From Phoronis australis (Eukaryota > Phoronida > Phoronidae), in contig NMRA01000425.1 in the NCBI GenBank assembly GCA_002633005.1, positions 12,230-76,229 of the forward strand: a stretch of DNA of 64,000 nt, written 5' to 3'. The notes under the pieces were generated by a model. It saw only the letters and a list, made by a program, of their open reading frames with translations, was not told the DNA's origin and did not search any database. Below are positions 36,037 through 48,222 of the stretch, in pieces; the stretch's first letter is position 1, and every line of letters starts with the position of its first letter. The position numbers were made by a program, and so were the translations under genes.

Positions 36037-36600
36037 ACATGTACATGTAGCCAAATTCTGTTCACTTCAGCTTACTGCATTCTTAAAACAGGTGATTTTG
36101 CCGTTCAAAATTTGTTATAGTGCTTGAAGGACCTGGGAACATTTTGGATAATCCATGTTATGAAAAGAAAAACAATTGTATTCCGTGTTGAAAGAGTAGT
36201 CGTCTACATGCAGGCTTACTATATTTTTTATTTTCCATTAACTTTTATTGAAAGAAAATCATTCACCAGTCTAATTTCAGCTCGCAGCATTACAAAAACA
36301 ATATTTACCATACAGGCGTGCCCTGATGAATATTTCAGTGGAAACCTTTCGCAAAAACATAAAAGATTGCTCGCAATCAAACACTTATATAAATTAAAGC
36401 TAAGTGGTAATTTATTGAGTAGTATTGTGGCTCATTAGTTGATGTCGGTGTTGTTTCTTCTGTCAGTTCCCAAGAGCTTTGGTTCTTGTCTCGCTCAGCG
36501 ATGTTTGTAAAATTTTCTACAAACAAGACACCCAACACTTCCTGGTGATATTTAAAGCCAGGTCAGCAATGCTCACACAATTGTGATTTACAGAAAGACT

Positions 36601-36733
36601 GCGTCAATAAGTAGAACAAAAAGTCCAAATGAAGATATATTCGAAACGCTTAACGACAGAATACAACGAGGAACCGGCAGGAAGTTAACAGAAACCACAA
36701 CTCGAATACTATAGTTCAAACATACTGGCGTCA
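36601..36733 (-). repeat. 3' LTR piece of the Gypsy-type element
   Basis: Similar to 41481-41623 over its length (AATAAGTAGAA, ATTCGAAACRC, ACGACAGAATACA, GAACCGG). The full LTR was probably longer; similarity stops left of 36601. Confidence 0.7.
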
Positions 36734-36790
36734 CCACTTCCTCTCTCTCCCCCTTCCCCTCACCCTCCCCTTCCCTCTCCCTCTTCCTTT
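36731..36790 (-). promoter_or_regulatory. Polypurine tract
   Basis: On the minus strand this is almost entirely A and G (the + strand reads TCTCTCTCCCCCTTCCCC and similar), immediately upstream of the 3' LTR. That position is used for plus-strand primer formation in LTR elements. Confidence 0.7.
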
Positions 36791-36972
36791 CTGTCCTTCT
36801 CTCAGAGGGTACCGGTGGATCGTTGGATGAACAGGATGGGAGACAGGCTGAGCTTGAGTCTGATAAGACTCGGGAGGGTCCACGATAGGGGGGGGTGAGA
36901 TGTGACGGCTGTTCCGGTCAAAGTGAGTCATTGGGGGAAATCTGAGGTTGGGTCACCGAAAACGGTGGAGTG

Positions 36973-38358
36973 TCAGCAGGTCAAAGTCGGCATCGTCATC
37001 CGATGGGCAAGATAAACCTCGAACAGGTCCATCAGACGGAAAGGCCGTACTGGGAACAGCATAAAAATCGGAAATCGGCGCACGGTGTAAGCCTTACTGC
37101 GAAATTGATAAGAGGTAAACTTGCGTAGCTCACACCAATCATCAGATATGGCAAACACCAAATAACGCTCCAGAGCACGTGTCTTATCCTTGTCGCCTTT
37201 GAGGTACACTAACTCGCCGACAGTAAGCACAGTCGTAGAAGGAGCGACAAGACGACGAACCTTAGAAGTAGCACAAGGCCTATGATATCATGGTCCACCA
37301 CTGGAAGCTGAAAACTTTTGAATTGGTCGCGTTGGATCCATAGTTCACGCAAAGATAAACCATCCCGACGCGGACGGGAGTTGAGATAAGATGTGGCAAG
37401 TGACACGGTCACTGGAGAAATGGGACAACCATCTAGGGATAGACGTAGGAGCACCATTCCCAATTTCTCTATAGCACGCTCTCCAAGAAGGTTTTTATTC
37501 GGGTTCTTGACACTTCCAATATCTAGGGTGAATTCCCCGCGAAATAGGCTGCTAATCGATCTTCAAAGCAAGAAAGCCAGGAGCCGACTCAACACGTATC
37601 GTAATTCAACCGTCACGAACAGGACTAAGATCAGACCACATGATCAACAAGGCAAAGCAAAGTTTATCGTGGGTATCGCCTGAAAGAAGCAGTGCTAAGG
37701 TGTAGAAAGTAACAGTGTCCTTTAAGACCAGTATGAACAGTCGATAGCGGCGCATGACGTCAGCGGCGAAGAAGGAGCCAAAGACACCTGGAGCAGGTGA
37801 AGTGGACTGCGGCTGGACAGCTTTAGAAACGGAGTCGACAGCTTTGTCCAGATCTACAGCAAAGAAGTAAAGATTAAACACACGTATGATCTGGAAACGA
37901 GAAGGGTGACCGAAGCGGATATGGAGAGCAGTCAGGAGAATGTCAAGTACGGATCTTGGTACAACAATGCGATCTCGCGGTGGATGCAAAGTTTCACATG
38001 ATTTGACCACTAACACACCATCTCGTGCAATGGCAACGTCCTTAAGGTAACGTTTGACGTCGGCAATTATGGTCAGCTTTCCTGGATGGCCGGGTTCCTG
38101 GCGAAAGATGCGCGTGGGTATGTCGTAGCTCGGGGCAATTTTGTTGAGTAACATGCCAGGCGGCAAGGCTTGTGAAGGGCATGTGAGACGAGCCGTTGAT
38201 GACGTCAGAAACAAACAAACCACGGTCGATTGAGTCCTTAAATTTGGCGATGAATAGGCAAACTTCACATGATAGCTCTGGGCACGGTAAGGGATTCCTG
38301 TTAGAGAAGTCTGAAGGCAAGTTGGTGACATCGGCGATATGGCGTACACGAATGCCAT
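36973..38358 (-). pseudogene. Integrase and C-terminal domain of the Gypsy-type element
   Basis: Frames on the minus strand contain the zinc-binding part (IRFGHPSRFQIIRVFNLYFF) and the first catalytic Asp region (FFAADVMRRYRLFILVLKD). A later core region follows (TSYLNSRPRRDGLSLRELW), then a tail with VGELVYLKGDKDKTRALERY, which is chromodomain- or DNA-binding-like. Frameshifts separate the pieces. Confidence 0.7.
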
Positions 38359-38516
38359 AGCGGCTCAAAGTGAACAGGAATGTAGAAACTCTGACGCTGT
38401 TTGAGAACTCGCCGCGATTCAAATTTTCATAAGCCTGAACACAAGGGCGGCTATGTGTTAAAACCTGTGTGGTATGATCAGACTGGATGACGAACGGAGC
38501 AAAGTGACGGACAGAA

Positions 38517-39788
38517 TCAGCTATGCATGGTGCTTCCATGTCGCAGGGTAGTGCTTTTATTCGTAATTTTTCGTAAGTGAAGCTTGCCGTCTCTGTTGAC
38601 GATCAAGATAGCAGCAATGCCACGATTCTTGTCAGACCCATCGGTGACTATCCATAAAATGTCTTGAAGCAGGTGTAGCGTGATGACTTTGGTGTTGGAA
38701 AGGGCATCGTGGGAAGCCTTGAAAGCGGAAAGTAAATCATAAGACCAAGTGATATGTTGTTTCGAATAACGGCCTGCGACAGTACGTTTCAATGGGTCCA
38801 AGAGGCCTGCGTAACCCTCTAGGACGCGACTCAACACCTTGTAAGCACCAGTATAAAACCCCAGTCCGTGAACACTGGACAGGGATGATACCGAAGACAA
38901 CGCTGCGACTTTGAGAGCTTGCCTGCAAGGCACCACTGGACTATACCCACCCAAGTACGACGATCGATTTAGGACAAATTATGATCTTTCTGGCGGATAA
39001 ACGAAGGTAATTATACTTGAAGGCCTCTAAAACACGACGCCAGTTTTGCAGGGCTTCGTGGGGGAGGGTAGAACCACCAACGTACAAATTATCGACAATT
39101 TTGGCAACATAACTTTCTTGGACTAGATCGCCCAAGACGCCAGACATCAGTTCCTCAAGGCACGTCTCAGACCCGGGAATGCCCATTGCAGAACGGGTTT
39201 ACACACGAATGCCTTTGTATGGAATGGCGACACCACAATACTTCATGGAGGAATGACTAAGCAGAATTTGGTAGGACTGCAAACCGAGACAACGAGGAAC
39301 TTTCACTTTGCAATATCCCGTAAGACACTATTTACGTTAGGAATTAACGAAGGTTGAGGCTTGTTGTACTGGGTAACTTCACCAAAGGAAGTGACAAGTC
39401 TATTACCGCCATTGGACTTCTTAACAAGGAAGTACGTGTTGAGATACTCTACTGTGACGTTCCTCAGCTCCGGCTAAGCAAAAACATCAGAATTCTCTAN
39501 CGCCGTTGCATTTGGAAATGACGGGGTTGAAAAGTTCATATTCGTGGTGTAAGTCGCGGAACTGCTGGCGTACACTGAAAAGTAAAATGTTGTCCAGGTC
39601 GAAACATACAGCGCCAGAGATGAAGGGGCACTGGAGGTGAGCCTCCTGGGGGAGATGAGATAACATATTTGGCATAAATGTTCACCGTTGCGAACAAGAA
39701 TAGGAATGTCAGTATCGTTTTTCAAACGAACGACGTTATCGATAGAGGTCACCTCTTGGGGCAAGGCCAATCGTGCTCTGGTTTGCAA
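38517..39788 (-). pseudogene. Reverse transcriptase and RNase H of the Gypsy-type element
   Basis: The RT palm end reads GSETCLEELMSGVL, VAKIVDNLYVGG (where related elements have DD, here DN) and NYLRLSARKIIICPKS. RNase H follows with LWIVTDGSDKNRGIAAIL. Stops, frameshifts and an N at 39500 break the frame. Confidence 0.75.
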
Positions 39789-40202
39789 TGCAAGTTGAGA
39801 CGGCTATCCAAGCGTGGTTCAACGGCCCGCGAGGCGTCAGAGTGGGTTGAGGTAGGAGTACACAGGTGGAGGTATTCACCAAGGAGAACAACTGAGGGCT
39901 TAGGGCTCCACAACAAAAAAGATTGGGTTAAGCGGGCAGTAGGAGTAACGTCGACATGGGTTGATCTGCCGTATGTGACAATCTCGGTGCCCTAAATGAT
40001 GACCTAGCGTTTCACAGGACGAACAGCTATGTCATTCAGGGCAAGAAATGGGTTACTGGCGAGAATGTCGACCTCGAGGTGGCGGACGACCAAACCATCT
40101 AGTAAACGGAAGTTGTGGTTACCACGATGTAGCAATGTACTTCACCGGTGACGTCAAGAGGAGCGACACCGTCGGCCTGGCGAGCCAACTGGGAAGCAGG
40201 TG

Positions 40203-41211
40203 TTATGTGAAACCAAACATCTTGGCAGCAGAAGCACGAATCATGTTAGAAGTGACTAAGGTATCAAGGGTGATGGGTACAGGGTGATCCTCGTTGAACA
40301 CCTTGAGGACAGGGGACTGAAGAATGTGCACTCTACCAACAGATGATTCGTCGAGTAACGCGCATCGCTCAAAGCTTTGGGAGACATTCTCGTCATCTAC
40401 CCCCTCGTTGGGGGTATCAGGTTCGGAATCAGTGCGTCGGGATTTGGCAAAGGCACGTCTGCTACTCTCGGAATCTTCAATCGAGTAGTGTGAAGTGTGA
40501 GGGCCACCAGCTGTCTTGCAAAGCACGCAAGAGACAAATTTTCTACGAGTTTTGTCGTGGAAACCACGATCGACGACACGCAATGCTCGGGAGTCTTCGA
40601 TGGAACACAATTCATCCAGGAGAGAGGAGAGCGCTTGCGAAATCTCTGGTTTCAACGAGGCCACGGTTTTATTACGATGTTCCGAACCGTAACACTGCTT
40701 CACTAACTGGGTGGATCGACTGCAACCATAAACAACATACCATGTTCTCCAATGTGGGGCGGATGTCCTCGTCCTGGGTCACAATATCTCCGTGATGGGA
40801 TAAGCCACAACCTATTTGTAAGGAGATTGTCCTCAGCGAAGGCGGACAGGCGTTGATAAAGATCTTCGGGTCCTTCGTCCGGTTAGAGCACAATCATTGA
40901 CATGTCAAGAAACTGGGAACCTGTGGCTGCAAAGCCAAATTGCTGGAGTATTTTTGCCAAATATCTGACAGCGATGTAGACTGGCGGAAAATAGAATTTC
41001 TGCTGATAACAGGTCAGTAGTTAGAAATCTTTCCAAACTTGACTTCGAGATGGGCGTTTTTTTGGACTGTCATGCGGCGAGACGCCGCTGGAATTAAGTC
41101 CGCATCGTCAGCGAGGCCTTTAAGTAGCGAGGTCGAAATTTTCTTGAGCACCTTGAAGTTGTCATCGATGAAACATGCAAAGTTTTCGTCCAAGCTGAGC
41201 ACATAAGTCAA
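40203..41211 (-). pseudogene. Gag and protease remnant of the Gypsy-type element
   Basis: The first frame (41211-41014) has LKGLADDADLIPAASRRMTV and NAHLEVKFGKISNY, followed by a CVLCK...H zinc-knuckle-like piece. The retropepsin region reads VPITLDTLVTSNMIRASAAK. The expected D-T-G reads D-T-L, so the protease is inactive. Confidence 0.6.
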
Positions 41212-41480
41212 ATTTTGCCGCCATTTCTCAAAACTTGTAATAGTTTGTTAAACACCACTGCTTTTGGGGACAGGGACATAATACATGTATATAGTATGTA
41301 CACAAGAATATCACGATTATGTAACGTACGAGTTAAGGAGTAAACGCCGAGCGAGTAGCGTTGGCAAGTTGCTTCCGGTAAACGAGAATTCTGTGGGTCG
41401 AAGTTGAGTTTGGGATGTCAATGCCCATATACGGACTATACGCGCTTGATTTTGTTGGCGTGAGAACCACCGCTGACACC

Positions 41481-41623
41481 ACGCCAATAAGTAGAAGAAA
41501 GAGTCCAAAGTGAGTGAAGATACATTCGAAACACGTAACGACAGAATACAGCAAGGAACCGGAAGGAAATCTAACAGAAACCATAACTCGAAGACAAGAG
41601 TCCAAACATACTGTCTGGCGCTG
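41481..41623 (-). repeat. 5' LTR piece of the Gypsy-type element
   Basis: Counterpart of 36601-36733. On the minus strand the text continues past the homologous part toward gag. Confidence 0.65.
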
Positions 41624-42038
41624 CGTGACTTTTCTTTATGATAAGGACTCGGCACTTTGCTCCAACTACAACGCAGAGGACTCCATAATTCGGTATAAAC
41701 GCAGTAATATATTTGGGTGGCAGGTAAGACACGGGCTTAGATGGTAGGTTAATATTATTTTATCCCCCCTCGTCCTCCCCCTCGATCCCTCCCTCCTATT
41801 CCCTTCCTGCGTCGCCCGTTACCTCTCAGTTTGATTCGACCCAGTTCAAGGTGCAACCATTAATTGAACAAAAGTGTTGCATATTTCCTAGGATTCCTTT
41901 ACTTTGCTGAGATTTTACATTTCACATGCACACACTCCCAGCTTCTGTAGGGGGACTGTGTGGGTTCAAAGAGTTCAGTAATCTGAACAAAAGTGACCCA
42001 AATCTCTATTATAAACAACATACTAAATCACGAAGAAT

Positions 42039-42245
42039 CAACATTTGGTCGGACTTCAAAATCACTTGCCCGGACTTCAAAACCAGATGAATGGACTGCA
42101 ATCAATGGCTGGTGGTCAGGCCTCACACCAGGTTGACCGATATCGCAAAACCAGATTATCACCACCAAAAAACTGGTTGTCCGGACCTAAAACGGGGTTA
42201 CCGGTGCTGAAACACAACTGCCGAACAAATCGTCGATTTTGAACA
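42039..42245 (+). repeat. Outer inverted-repeat arm (left)
   Basis: The arm contains AAAAAACTGGTTGTCCGGAC and GGTTACCGGTGCTGAAAC. It matches, in inverted orientation, about 45620-45790 (AAAAAACTAGTTGGATGGAC, GGCCGGTGCTATAAC). Short CCGGAC..CAAAA-type units repeat within it. The pair encloses the whole Harbinger element. Confidence 0.6.
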
Positions 42246-42254
42246 AAACAAAGT

Positions 42255-42402
42255 GCACGGGTGGCGCACCATAGTGGGCTGGGGCTATAGCCCCCCACTT
42301 TTTTCAGTGCTTCGCCGAACATAAATCTATAGGTGGTGCCCCACAGGGGGGCAGAGAGGGCTTTATTCCCCACTATTTTCAATGCTGCGCCGCCCATGAA
42401 GT
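42255..42402 (+). repeat. Two-unit diverged tandem repeat
   Basis: The first unit (GCACCATAGTGGGCT...CACTTTTTTCAGTGCTTCGCCG) is followed by a second (GTGCCCCACAGGGGGG...CACTATTTTCAATGCTGCGCCG). It lies between the outer arm and the Harbinger terminus. Confidence 0.55.
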
Positions 42403-42422
42403 GGTATGAAAATGAACACTGT

Positions 42423-45400
42423 CAGTCGATTTCATAAAAGTGGACTTAGACCAGGTTTAAAGATAACCCGCATTTCATGAAGTTGGTTTAACTTTTAGAC
42501 CATTGGTCTATTAAAACCTGGTTTAACTCCAGTTGTAACCTGGTCTAAGACACTTTTTATTTCACCACCGTAGTTGAAGTTTCTTAGACCTGTACTGAGG
42601 CTTTAAACCAGGTTTAACTTTAGAACTGGTCAGACCCAGATTTAACACTTTTAAAGATGGCTGACTCAGACTTGCGAGATATACATGTGCTCTATCGAAC
42701 AGGTGAAAGACGTTGCGGCGTGCGTCGTCGACGCAATTTTAGAGCGAGACTAAACTATTTGGAATTTTACGACGCGACAGACTTCAAAAATCGGTTCCGA
42801 ATGACAAAACAGACAATGAGAGACATCATAAGACTGGTCAGAAACCGACTAGCACCTTTAGCTCTGAGAAACCAGAGGTATTACGTCAGAGCTACCACTG
42901 CTTACCTGTCTGTGATTCTATGCAACCGGCAGCTATCAACGCGTCGCAGGCGACCTGAGCAGCAATAGTGTGGCATCTGTCTGCAGGATTGTGCTGAGGG
43001 TAAGCGAGGCGATCGCATCACTAAAACCACAATACACCAGCATGCCCTATCCGACAGAAGCCAACAGAATCAAACAGTTTTTTTCGCGTTGTTCATTTCC
43101 CTGCAGTTGTCGGTTGTAATGATGGTACACACATCAGAACTGCTTGTCCATGAGGAATCAGGAATCGTGCCGCGTACGTCAATCGAGGTTTTACTCGTTC
43201 AATGTACAGGCAGTATGCGACGCATCAATGATGATTCGCAATGTCAGCCCACGACAGCATAATGTTTCGCAACAGCACACTGGCAGAAAAGCTTTAAAAT
43301 GGAAGGATCTGGGGTTCATTTCTTTGCGACAATGGATATGCGTGTGAAAGATATCTATTGACCCCTGTACTACGACCAACCACAGATGCAGAGGTGCGTT
43401 ATAATACTGCCCACAAACGTACTCGAAATATCATAGAGAGGGTTTTTGGGACACTTAAGAGACGTTTTCCCTGCATCAGCATATATTCTCGACTACAGAC
43501 ACTGCCCAGGCAATCGTTGTGTCGCTGTGTGTATTGCACAACATGTCAAGATCGAACGGGGACGAAGATTACATTCCCCAAGAAGATGATGGTGATGAAG
43601 ACCTCAACATCAATGTTGTTGCACGTGACGGGCAAAGAGGACTAGTGTTTAGACGTTTGCTGATTCAACACCATTTCGCGTAATAACAAAGAAGTGTTTG
43701 AATTGTAAATTGATGAACAAGTCATAAACTCATATGTTGATGTATATAAATATATATATTCATACGTTTTGTTCACACAAACTGAAAACAACGAATGCAT
43801 GCTTGATGCACTTGTCAAAATTTAACAAAATCTGACTACACAGTAAAAATCAGTGTTCTTTCTTACGTTAATGTACTTATTGCTTTCTATAGTTTCTTTT
43901 CTTCCAAAAGAAGAACTCTTTCCTTGAGGTCCATGACTTCCATTTTCCTGTAATGCTCTTTGCGTTTCATTATCAGAATTTCGGCAGGTACAATTTCGTT
44001 GTTATAATTGGCACGCGTAGAAGCTGAAACAAAATATATCAATTGGATTGAAAGCCAAAAAGTGTCACAGTGGTTTCTTCTGGTTGTAAATTTTTCATAA
44101 ATCTATATACATGTAAGGAAAATTGTTACAATACACCGATTCTTCGTTAATTGGACATTCTGAAATCACGAAAAGTCAAAAATGTAATTATGAATTGTTG
44201 GCACCAATATTAATGGTTAATTTCAATCGATGACTGGTTTATAATTGTTCAATGTAAATCTATAAGTTTTTCACACAGAGGCCCAATGAAATATCAGTTG
44301 TCCTATATATCATTCATGCCGACCTTCAAACCAACCACGCGCATATAAAGCGTTATGAAATTAAGACAACATTCTTTTTAATCGTTTATTTTAATAATTA
44401 CGAAACATGCAATCCCGTTCATGCGACTTTGTCAAGGAAAACGGCGTTAAATATTAAAGTGTCTGAATAGCAGTAATGGTTTCGGAATAATACATAAAAT
44501 TTCTCATGATACGGAAAATATTTCTGCAAGTGTTTCCGCAAAAACGCCTACCATGAACGGGACTTACATGTACATGTAGGTTCATGTATGAAAAAGCTGC
44601 CTACCTCGGGAATTTAACGGCTTTTCTGACTCCACTGCTTTTATAGCACCAAGAGGGCTTCTCAGGCGCAATGGAGCTTGGTGGCTTTGTGGCGTACCCT
44701 GTCTACTTATCCCTAAGTACATGTAGACTTTTCTTGGTTGTCACGCGCCGGACTCCGTGTACTCGAACTACCTGCGGGACTCGAAAGGGGAGACGGTGTT
44801 TGCTGTGTATTCCTTTTGCGGCTCGTCCCGGGTGCAAGGCTCCTTGAGCACATTGAGACTGAGTTATTGTGGACTGCATCGACTGTGGCTGATAAGAAGA
44901 CAGCAAATTCAAATGTTGACCTGTACCTGTTGCAGTGTGTACCTCGGACTCCGTAGAGTCCGACTGGCTAAGCAGGGCGTCATCGTCGTAAGCATTTCGG
45001 CAGTACTGACGACGTCATCGTCTAGGATCAGGCCTTCATTTTTTAGCGTTTCCAAAAGTCATTTAACTGTTTGTCGTTGCGTTTTTCTGATGGCGGGAAC
45101 TGTGCAGTCTAGACCCAATGTCCCTCCAAGCCTGTTGCTTCCGTTAACTTGTTTTGACGTCACTTTTCTTGTTCTCTATGACATCAAGTTTTTCTGCAAT
45201 GAGTTCCGTCACGAAATTTTTTCTACTGATTTTATTGATGACAGTGCCACCAGAAAAATACTTCCGCACTGATTTTACCAACAACTGCGTGATAGCAGTC
45301 ATTGAACCCACGTGATCACAGTTCCATTGGACCACTTTAATAGTTTTTTTGTTGGGTTTACCCAGCTCGACACAGTCGGGTGCCTTTGATACTTTAAACC

Positions 45401-45562
45401 TGGTTTTACTGAACCAGCTTCCTGGTCTAGCAAAACCAGGCTTTCGGACTCTTAAACCATGTTGGTGAAATGCAAGTCAGATCTAAAATAAGATTAGGTT
45501 TAGGAAGACCAGGTTTAAGTCTTAAACCTGGTTTTGTTAAACCACCTTTATGAAATCGGCTG
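42423..45562 (+). mobile_element. PIF/Harbinger DNA transposon, inactive
   Basis: The ends are CAGTCGATTTCATAAA (42423-42438) and the inverse of CAGCCGATTTCATAAA (45547-45562), with a single mismatch. Subterminal regions on both sides are filled with direct and inverted copies of AAACCAGGTTTAA-type words (42440-42640 and 45380-45545). The element is about 3.1 kb and encodes a broken transposase (42657-43645). A clear 3-bp target duplication was not found. A minus-strand frame near 45144-45335 may be the remains of the second, Myb/SANT-like Harbinger protein, but this is weak. Confidence 0.8.
42657..43645 (+). pseudogene. Harbinger transposase (HARBI1-like), frameshifted
   Basis: Pieces in order: an N-terminal helical part (DATDFKNRFRMTKQTMRDII), a first catalytic Asp region (CNDGTHIRTACP, where the family has DCTHI), FYSFNVQAVCDASMMIRNVS with the second Asp, and [20 protein letters not shown]. 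The last piece, [20 protein letters not shown], carries the third acidic residue (Glu). At least three frame changes and several stops separate them. Reading direction and order fit a single gene that has decayed. Confidence 0.85.
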
Positions 45563-45619
45563 CATATGTCACTTGAATCCTTCGAGACATTGAAAACAAG
45601 TTTCTAAGGAAGTTCTTTC

Positions 45620-45790
45620 GTCGTGTGAGATAACCGGCCGACTGGTTATAGCACCGGCCATCGTGTTTTGGGTCCATCCAACTAGTTTTTTCGCCTGTTG
45701 AAGGGCGGACAACACGTTTGATCACCGGCCATTTGGTTTTGCAGTCAAGCCGATTATATGTCCGATTTGCCTTCTGATTGATCGGCATGT
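45620..45790 (-). repeat. Outer inverted-repeat arm (right)
   Basis: Inverted partner of 42039-42245, just outside the right Harbinger terminus. Arms outside the Harbinger suggest that it landed inside an older foldback or MITE-like element. Confidence 0.55.
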
Positions 45791-46680
45791 GATCGATGCA
45801 TTATTAATACAGAGGAAAAATTACCGCAACTAATGATTTACTTAATAATTTTAAAGGTGCTTCCGGATTGTTCTGCTGAAGGTATGACATAAAAATTTAA
45901 AATATATACGACATTTAATGCTTAAGGTCATGTAGGACTCTAGAGAAATGTCCAAATTTGACTAAATTCGGGCAGTAGGCCACAGGAGGCCTAGAAAACC
46001 ACTTCTGTGACCATTTTAGGGGGACAACTTAATTCAGGGGCAACTTAATTCCCACGTTTAAACTTGCTCATTTTTGTGAAATTTGATGTTAAAATTGTGC
46101 CGATTCAGCAAATTTTACATGGAATTAAAAAAGTTAGAGAAGAAGAAAATTAAGTGTCCATAAAAGATGATACTGCAGATAATATTCCTACAGTCATTAT
46201 AAATACAAACTTTGTTATATTTTTCAATTGAAACGTAGAACTATGGAAGAAATATGAATTTATGGGTGCCACCTGTTGGTGAAATATGGAACTACCATTC
46301 ATAGTGTTTTATGCTGTTTTTACTGTTGGTGAAACTATAATTATCAAACTGTCTATGAATCACTCTTATTTTATCACACATTTACTATTCTGTCATACAA
46401 AACCAATCACTTCTACAAGTCCAAAGCATGCAATTTTTCAAAAAATGGCGACAAAAAGTACAGAATAGCAACAAATGCAATTGGAGGAAGTACAAAATGC
46501 CGAGAAATTGACAAGATAAAAAGCCATTACTAGAGATGTAAATATGAAAATAGAAAAATGTTTCACAAATCACCAGGCTCACTGGGTCAGTTACTTGCCT
46601 GGTTTCTGTCTCTTGATGAGACGTCTTTCCAAGTTCCTCCGGCTGGGATGCAAGTCCATCACACTGTTACTCATCATCTG

Positions 46681-47130
46681 ACTCAATTTCAACACTAACT
46701 TTGACATTCCCACAGTTTTGGCACTTGCACATTTCAGTGCATTTTAGGCCAGCATAAACATAAAGAACAAATGTTTGTTTAACAACAATTCACTCTGATT
46801 CCGTTTTGGACTAAGGAATTGTAAAATAAAGTAAATTCTCTGTAATTTCAATTTCAGATTTCTAGTTCGGACACGTACATTACAACCTCTTTTGGATAAA
46901 GTTTCCTCGAGGAGTGACCTTAACAGAGTCAAATGCAATATTTCCCCATGCAAGATTATTGCTCCAAAACTTCAAAGCAAAACTCTTGAAATACATCTGT
47001 GAAAATTTCACTATCGTTAGATTTCTGTTTTGTCAGTAGTCTTGTGAAGCTTTTGTAGCAAGAACGATGGTACTTGATTTCGAGTGCTACTAGATCTCTT
47101 CCCTGTACTCTGATTAAAAGTCCATGCCAT
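46681..47130 (-). pseudogene. Transposon-derived cysteine-rich protein remnant
   Basis: Minus-strand pieces RDLVALEIKYHRSCYKSFT (about 47110-47040) and GLKCTEMCKCQNCGNVKV (46750-46690) are separated by stops. The second matches SNCTEMCSCDNCGNINI at 63770-63830. Both look like metal-binding modules often found on unclassified transposon proteins. No name can be given. Confidence 0.4.
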
Positions 47131-48194
47131 TTCCTGCCTTAGCAGCATCCAAAAACAACCCACCTACAACCAAGTAAATTAAAAATAAAAACCGTTGTTA
47201 GAGTTTAAAAATACAGAAAGCATTGTTGGCCGTTCCTGCAAAATGATCGATGTTGACATGTACTGATTTCTTTATTACAAGAACTGAATGGAAGTACAGA
47301 CAATGATCAAAAGGCAGATAGTAAACACTCAAATAAGACATGCATATATACGGCCTAGCGTGTTGTGCTCAAAATTGAAAAAGATACCCATGGGTTTGTA
47401 TGAAAAATGGTCTTAAAACAAATTTTTGTTTGAAAATTAGCATACAATTTCAGATATGCACACAAGTCTTTACAATCATGCAAGTATTCTAAATTGTACT
47501 TTCACTCAAAGAAATTTTGTTATTTCAAAAACACATAAAAGAAGAACTTTTGAAGATAGTGTTCCAACAACACTGTACATAATTACTTAGAAAGCAAACA
47601 AACAACAAACTATGTTGAATGAGTAAAACCTCAATAAAAATGACTGTTCTCAAAATATTTGCTACGTGCTTTGTTATTCTTCAACCATAAGTGTGAAGCT
47701 GCACCTGCATCTGAAATAAAGGCACCTATGCGCCTTTTAGCACAACCTGAGAGTAAAAGTAGCTTGAAAATGTTAAAGGTGGTGCCCCAGATATAGGTGC
47801 ATTCTGTAATCAATAATTACATTATAGTAGAACTAGTAAAACTAAAAAACGACTAGCGTCGGTACTAAAATATATTAAAATATCCCAACGTTTTGAGCGA
47901 TGCGCTCTTTGTCAATGATGTGCTATGGACTATTTTATATTTTTATTTATCGGTAACCGCACGGCATTCCAACATGTATTTGATTTCAGTACTGGGACTT
48001 TGTGCGTGGTTCGTTACTGTAGGCCTCAGCTAATCACTATTTTACTCTATTTTATGTTATTTATTCACCAAATTGTACATGTGTATAGCTGTCTGTATTT
48101 TACTTCATGTAATTATTACCGACTGGGTCCACTTGAAAATCAGTGTAACTATTCACTGAAGTGGTCACCCAGTCTTTTAAAGAAGTTTGAATAC

Positions 48195-48222
48195 ATAAAT
48201 AAATAAATAAATAAATAAATAA
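48195..48222. repeat. (AAAT)n microsatellite
   Basis: About seven tetranucleotide units lie inside the possible TTAA element. Confidence 0.9.

Larger units (their letters stand above)
36601..41623 (-). mobile_element. Degenerate Gypsy-type LTR retrotransposon
   Basis: The minus-strand order is gag, protease, reverse transcriptase, RNase H, integrase and a chromatin-reader-like tail, between two diverged LTR pieces (41481-41623 and 36601-36733). A long polypurine tract (minus strand of 36731-36790) touches the 3' LTR, as expected for plus-strand priming. All frames are broken, and one N lies at 39500. LTR divergence is high by eye, so the insertion is old. It sits between gene 3 and gene 4. 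Confidence 0.85.

Noticed and set aside
37393-40795. Plus-strand open frames through the LTR element
   Set aside because: They are opposite-strand shadows of the minus-strand gag-pol remnants.
42423-45562. CAG/CTG at the Harbinger ends as a 3-bp target duplication
   Set aside because: The two triplets are inverse complements, so they belong to the terminal inverted repeats and are not a direct target duplication.
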